Shown here piece after piece: positions 6,604 through 9,855 of a stretch of 9,855 nucleotides of DNA (its first letter is position 1; each line of letters starts with the position of its first letter). Both the position numbers and the translations under genes were made by a program. The DNA comes from Gammaproteobacteria bacterium (GTDB lineage: Bacteria; Pseudomonadota; Gammaproteobacteria; UBA11654): contig JABHDX010000102.1 of assembly GCA_018672815.1 (NCBI GenBank), positions 1-9,855 of the forward strand, given 5' to 3'. A model generated the notes under the pieces. That model did no database searches. It was not told the origin of the DNA and saw only the letters and a program-made list of their open reading frames with translations.

Positions 6604-7860
6604 ATGACTTACTACCCTCAAATAATTATAGGTGCTTTTGCTCTCATATCATTGGGTGTAATATTCAGTGATAATATAAAACAAATAAATCTCAAGTATT
6701 TACTTAATGCTATTATTCTTCAATTCTTATTAGCAATACTATTGATCAAGGTTCCACTGATTACCTCTTTTTTTGAATCATTATCTCAAGGAGTGCTTGC
6801 TTTAAAAGCGGCTACGGATCAAGGAACAGGCTTCGTATTCGGATATCTGGCTGATGGAGCCCCAAAACCTTTTGAAGTGGTAAACCCTGCGAGTGCGAAT
6901 ATATTTATCTTCTCTGGATTAATGTTAATTATAGTTGTTTCTGCTTTGGCAGCTATTCTTTGGCATTGGAGAGTTCTTCCCATCATTATTAAAGCTGTCT
7001 CTACACTTTTCAAAAAACCATTGAATATTGGAGGGCCAGTAGGATTAAGTGCTACCGCCAACATAATTTTTGGGCAAGTTGAAGCTCCTTTATTAATCAA
7101 ACCTTATTTAAAAAAAATGACCCGACATGAGTTGCTAACTCTAATGATAGTTGGAATGTCTACTATATCTGGAGGAGTCATGGTGGTATACACAACCATG
7201 CTTGCTGATCTATATGGAGTCTCATTAATAGGACACTTTTTGACAGCATCTATTATCTCTGTTCCTGCAGCCATCATGTATGCCAATATCATGATGCCCA
7301 GTGATGAAAAAACAGAAGATCAAAATAAAATTAAAGAATCAAGTCTCTATAAAAGTACTTTGGATGCTCTCACTCGGGGCACACAAGATGGGTTAAACAT
7401 TACTTTGAGTATTGCTGCCTTATTGTTAGTATTAATTGCTCTTGTCGCTCTGGTTAACTTTGCCTTAACTGGCCTCCCATTGATCGGAGGTGAGGTTATC
7501 TCCTTGGAAAGGATTGCAGGATGGATTTTCTCTCCAATTGCCTGGTGCATGGGAATTCCATGGTCAGAAGCTCAACTAGGTGGTTCATTACTAGGTGTAA
7601 AAACCATTCTGAATGAATTTGTAGCTTATGTGAAACTAGCTGGCATTAATGCCAATGATCTTAGTGAAAAAAGTAGGTTAATTATGCTATATGCACTATG
7701 TGGTTTCGCGAATTTATCTAGTGTGGGAATTCTACTAAGTGGAATTAGTGCTATGGTTCCTGAAAGAAAAGATGACCTAATCTCAGTCAGTGGAAAGGCA
7801 TTAGTTGGTGCTACCCTAGCCTCATGCTTTACCGGCTTAGTGGTAGGTATTATTTATTAA
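6604..7860 (+). CDS. nupC: Concentrative nucleoside transporter (CNT/NupC family)
   Basis: CNT proteins import nucleosides across the inner membrane with sodium or protons. The 418-residue protein is mostly hydrophobic, with an N-terminal helix group (about 5-60), the gate domain with VLPIIIK (124-130), and the two re-entrant/unwound helix regions of the transport domain. Substrate-site motifs are N153 with GQVEAPLL (157-164), NEFVAY (337-342, catalytic-type E338), and CGFANLSSVGI (366-376, N370 and S373). By my recollection of the Vibrio cholerae CNT structure these align with N149, GQTE 153-156, E332, N368 and S371, so the family's GQTE threonine is V159 here. Specificity and coupling ion cannot be fixed from sequence. 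The 3' end overlaps the convergent tdk gene by 11 bases, linking uptake and phosphorylation. No Shine-Dalgarno site is visible; it follows the oxygenase by six bases. Confidence 0.93.
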   Translation: MTYYPQIIIGAFALISLGVIFSDNIKQINLKYLLNAIILQFLLAILLIKVPLITSFFESLSQGVLALKAATDQGTGFVFGYLADGAPKPFEVVNPASANIFIFSGLMLIIVVSALAAILWHWRVLPIIIKAVSTLFKKPLNIGGPVGLSATANIIFGQVEAPLLIKPYLKKMTRHELLTLMIVGMSTISGGVMVVYTTMLADLYGVSLIGHFLTASIISVPAAIMYANIMMPSDEKTEDQNKIKESSLYKSTLDALTRGTQDGLNITLSIAALLLVLIALVALVNFALTGLPLIGGEVISLERIAGWIFSPIAWCMGIPWSEAQLGGSLLGVKTILNEFVAYVKLAGINANDLSEKSRLIMLYALCGFANLSSVGILLSGISAMVPERKDDLISVSGKALVGATLASCFTGLVVGIIY

Positions 7861-8440
7861 TCTTTTTTATTAAGCCTTGATTAAAATGTTTACGGCATAG
7901 TGAAAGGTATTTTTCATTTCCTCCAATATCTATCTGATCTCCCTCACGAATAACATTTCCATCCTCACTAACACGAACAATCATAGTCGCTTTCTTGCCA
8001 CAATGGCAAACTGTTCTGAGCTCCTTTAGACGATCTGACCATGCTAACAAATACATACTGCCAGGAAATAGTTCGCCTTGAAAATCTGTCCGAATGCCAT
8101 AAGCCATAACCCTTATATTCAATTCATCGACAATTTGACCCAACTGAGAAACTTGATCTTTGCTTAAAAATTGAGCTTCATCGATCAGTATGCAATCTAA
8201 CTTAAGATCTTCATGATGTTTTGAAACCTCATTCATTATATTGGTCTCTTCATTAAATGTTTTTGCATTTGCCTTTAAACCTATTCTTGAAACTATTTCT
8301 GACTTGCCAAAACGCGTATCTTTCTCAGAGGTATACAATAGAGTATTCATTCCTTTTTCTACATAACTATGATTTGCTTGCAACAATGCAGTTGACTTCC
8401 CTGCATTCATAGTTGAAAAAATAAAATGTAGTGCTGACAT
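7850..8440 (-). CDS. tdk: Thymidine kinase, type II
   Basis: Type II thymidine kinase phosphorylates thymidine (and often deoxyuridine) to the monophosphate with ATP, the first step of thymidine salvage. The 196-residue product (E. coli 205) aligns from end to end: the P-loop STMNAGKST (9-17), the catalytic glutamate E88 in DEAQFL (87-92), YGIRTDFQGELFPGS (114-128), and the four zinc ligands C145, C147, C182 and H185. The C-terminal loop IGGNEKYLSLCRKH (172-185) carries the thymidine-binding lasso. It starts three bases after lptE, as part of the leuS-lptE-tdk run, and ends inside the 3' end of the nucleoside transporter gene on the other strand. A weak AAGGA lies about 14 bases before the ATG, so coupling to lptE is likely. 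Confidence 0.97.
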   Translation of the reverse strand: MSALHFIFSTMNAGKSTALLQANHSYVEKGMNTLLYTSEKDTRFGKSEIVSRIGLKANAKTFNEETNIMNEVSKHHEDLKLDCILIDEAQFLSKDQVSQLGQIVDELNIRVMAYGIRTDFQGELFPGSMYLLAWSDRLKELRTVCHCGKKATMIVRVSEDGNVIREGDQIDIGGNEKYLSLCRKHFNQGLIKKINK

Positions 8441-8443
8441 AAG

Positions 8444-8935
8444 TTAAAATTCTTCCTTATTGAGCCTAAAAATAATCTCTTGAGCTATATCCTTAGCTAA
8501 TGCTTGCTTTATCATTAAAGATTCATTCGATTTACCAAGTAATTGCCTCTGATCAAAAGTATAATCTTGAATTCTGAGATTAGTAACCGATTCAAGAATA
8601 GTCTTATTGCCTTCATTGAAAGACCATACTACTCGATAATAAACTTCATATTCTTGAGGAGTATTTGTTGCAGATACTGTTAATGTTCTTTCCTCTGACT
8701 CATCCATTAGTATAGTCAATGTGTAATTAGACAGAGAGATATCATCGACAATCTTACTGCCATTTTCTCTAAATTCATTTCTCAGTGTTCTATAAAAAAT
8801 ACTGTATGGGTTATTCGTCTTTATTGTCAAAACATCGATCTTTTCACCAATGTTTGAAGTATTTTGCAACTCAAATCCGCACGATAAAAGCAGGCTTGAC
8901 AGCAATGAGATACAAATTATTCGAATCATAAACAT
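8444..8935 (-). CDS. lptE: LPS-assembly lipoprotein LptE
   Basis: LptE is an outer-membrane lipoprotein that plugs the LptD barrel and helps insert lipopolysaccharide into the outer leaflet. The product has a short lipoprotein signal peptide with lipobox L16-L17-S18-C19, so the mature protein starts at C19 followed by GFEL. The body fits the family's mixed alpha/beta fold (IDVLTIKTNN, FYRTLRNEF, SNYTLTI and the late IQDYTFDQRQLLGK segments), and its place directly after leuS is the strongest support. At 163 residues it is shorter than E. coli LptE (193). I chose the ATG at 8933-8935, which overlaps the leuS stop as TGATG. A TTG one codon upstream and an ATG two codons downstream are alternatives. 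lptD is not in the window. Confidence 0.9.
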   Translation of the reverse strand: MFMIRIICISLLSSLLLSCGFELQNTSNIGEKIDVLTIKTNNPYSIFYRTLRNEFRENGSKIVDDISLSNYTLTILMDESEERTLTVSATNTPQEYEVYYRVVWSFNEGNKTILESVTNLRIQDYTFDQRQLLGKSNESLMIKQALAKDIAQEIIFRLNKEEF

Positions 8936-9855
8936 CAAATAACTATATTAATTAATTTTTTAGGCACAACGATAACTTTTTTTATCTCTTTTCCATCGAT
9001 AAAGCTAATGATCTTACTATCACTCAATGCAATTTCTTTCAGCTCTTCCTTGCTTTTATCGGCAGAGATTAAAGCTCTAGACCTAAGCTTACCATTAACC
9101 TGTATAACCACCTCAATAACATCATCAACAGTTAAGTCTTTTTGATACACTGGCCAGCGTTCATAAATAATTGCATTTTCATTGCCAATTTCATGCCAAA
9201 GACGATTGCAAATATGAGGCACAATTGGGGACAACAATAATAGTATTGTTTCGATGGACTCTCTTACAACTTTTTTATCCAAATCAGAATTCATTTTAAA
9301 AATATTAAGATGATTAAATAATTCCATAATTGCTGCAATGGCAGTATTAAACGTATACCTTCTCCCTATATCATCTGTGACCTTGGCGATTGTTTTATGC
9401 GTTTTTCTCCTTAAATCAGTTTGCAGTTCATTAAAAGATTCGTTTCCTTTGATACTACCAATAGATTTTATTTGATCATTTTTTAGTTCGACAGTGTTCC
9501 ATAATTTTTTTAAAAACCGAAAAGAACCATTAATTGCTGTATCTGACCATTCGAGTGATTGCTCAGGGGGCGCCGTAAACATCATAAATAATCTAACAGT
9601 ATCAGCACCATAATTATTAATCATTTCCTCTGGATCAACTGTGTTCCCTTGTGATTTTGACATTTTAGCACCATCTTTCAATACCATTCCTTGGGTCAAT
9701 AGACTCTTAAATGGTTCATCACCTTTCACAAGACCTTCATCTCTTAGAAGCTTATGATAAAAACGAGCATACAAAAGGTGAAGAATTGCATGCTCAATAC
9801 CGCCAATATATAAATCGACTGGAAGCCAATAATTTGCCCTCTCATCAAGCATAGC
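8935..9855 (-). CDS. leuS: Leucyl-tRNA synthetase, C-terminal part, 5' end outside window
   Basis: This is the last 306 residues of LeuRS, the class I enzyme that charges tRNA-Leu. The window opens inside the catalytic domain with YWLPVDLYIGGIEHAILHLLY (about residues 9-29 of the visible part). The KMSKS loop is at 64-68. The alpha-helical anticodon-binding domain spans about 120-245, with a late IVPHICNRLWHE segment. The C-terminal domain starts at about VVIQVNGKLR and ends with KKVIVVPKKLINIVI. The enzyme goes from QGMVLKDG almost directly to KMSKS, without the insert of about 40 residues that E. coli LeuRS has there. The editing domain and HIGH motif lie beyond the right edge. The stop overlaps the lptE start, implying coupled translation. 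Confidence 0.98.
   Translation of the reverse strand, partial: AMLDERANYWLPVDLYIGGIEHAILHLLYARFYHKLLRDEGLVKGDEPFKSLLTQGMVLKDGAKMSKSQGNTVDPEEMINNYGADTVRLFMMFTAPPEQSLEWSDTAINGSFRFLKKLWNTVELKNDQIKSIGSIKGNESFNELQTDLRRKTHKTIAKVTDDIGRRYTFNTAIAAIMELFNHLNIFKMNSDLDKKVVRESIETILLLLSPIVPHICNRLWHEIGNENAIIYERWPVYQKDLTVDDVIEVVIQVNGKLRSRALISADKSKEELKEIALSDSKIISFIDGKEIKKVIVVPKKLINIVI

Noticed and set aside
6819..7550. Three minus-strand open reading frames opposite the transporter gene
   Set aside because: They are shadows of the hydrophobic CNT coding sequence and show no motifs of their own.
7840..7900. Possible bidirectional terminator between the transporter gene and tdk
   Set aside because: There is a T-rich stretch (7861-7869) but no convincing GC-rich inverted repeat before it on either strand.
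1..9855. Mobile element, defence system, CRISPR or toxin-antitoxin content
   Set aside because: No transposase, integrase, repeat array, terminal repeats or toxin-like small gene pair is visible; every stretch over 100 bases is covered by a recognisable gene.

Overview
This is a densely coding, AT-rich stretch (roughly one third G+C by eye) of a Gram-negative bacterial chromosome. It holds twelve protein genes. I see no RNA gene, insertion sequence, CRISPR array or prophage. The lptE lipoprotein directly after leuS, an AsmA/YhdP-like envelope protein, and the holA, rsfS and rlmH genes point to a gammaproteobacterium. Tight packing with ATGA-type overlaps, gaps of only a few bases, few clear Shine-Dalgarno sites and small proteins fit a streamlined, probably marine, lineage such as SAR86. 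That placement is inference.

Region 1 (1-5115, all minus strand) reads from right to left: cysS, sufE, yidD, a Trm112-like gene, holA, rsfS, rlmH and, after a 71-base gap, the first 307 codons of a yhdP-like gene that runs off the left edge. The first seven genes look like one transcription unit for housekeeping functions: tRNA charging, sulfur transfer, membrane protein insertion, clamp loading, ribosome silencing and 23S rRNA methylation.

Region 2 (5156-7860, plus strand) is divergent from cysS across a 40-base gap. It holds hisI, an uncharacterised isopenicillin-N-synthase-like 2-oxoglutarate/Fe(II) oxygenase, and a concentrative nucleoside transporter, with gaps of 8 and 6 bases. It is probably one operon.

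Region 3 (7850-9855, minus strand) reads from right to left: the 3' part of leuS, then lptE and tdk (thymidine kinase). The 3' ends of tdk and the nucleoside transporter overlap convergently by 11 bases, so uptake and phosphorylation of (deoxy)nucleosides are encoded side by side.

The main points of interest are these. The yhdP-like protein appears to join the family's N-terminal part directly to its C-terminal part, without the long middle. An oxygenase of unknown substrate sits next to nucleoside salvage genes. The usual leuS-lptE-holA-nadD-rsfS-rlmH block is split, with nadD missing between holA and rsfS. The hisI promoter and start codon are ambiguous. LeuRS lacks the E. coli-type insert before KMSKS. 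Most of the window is otherwise ordinary core genome, and I found no convincing wholly new system.
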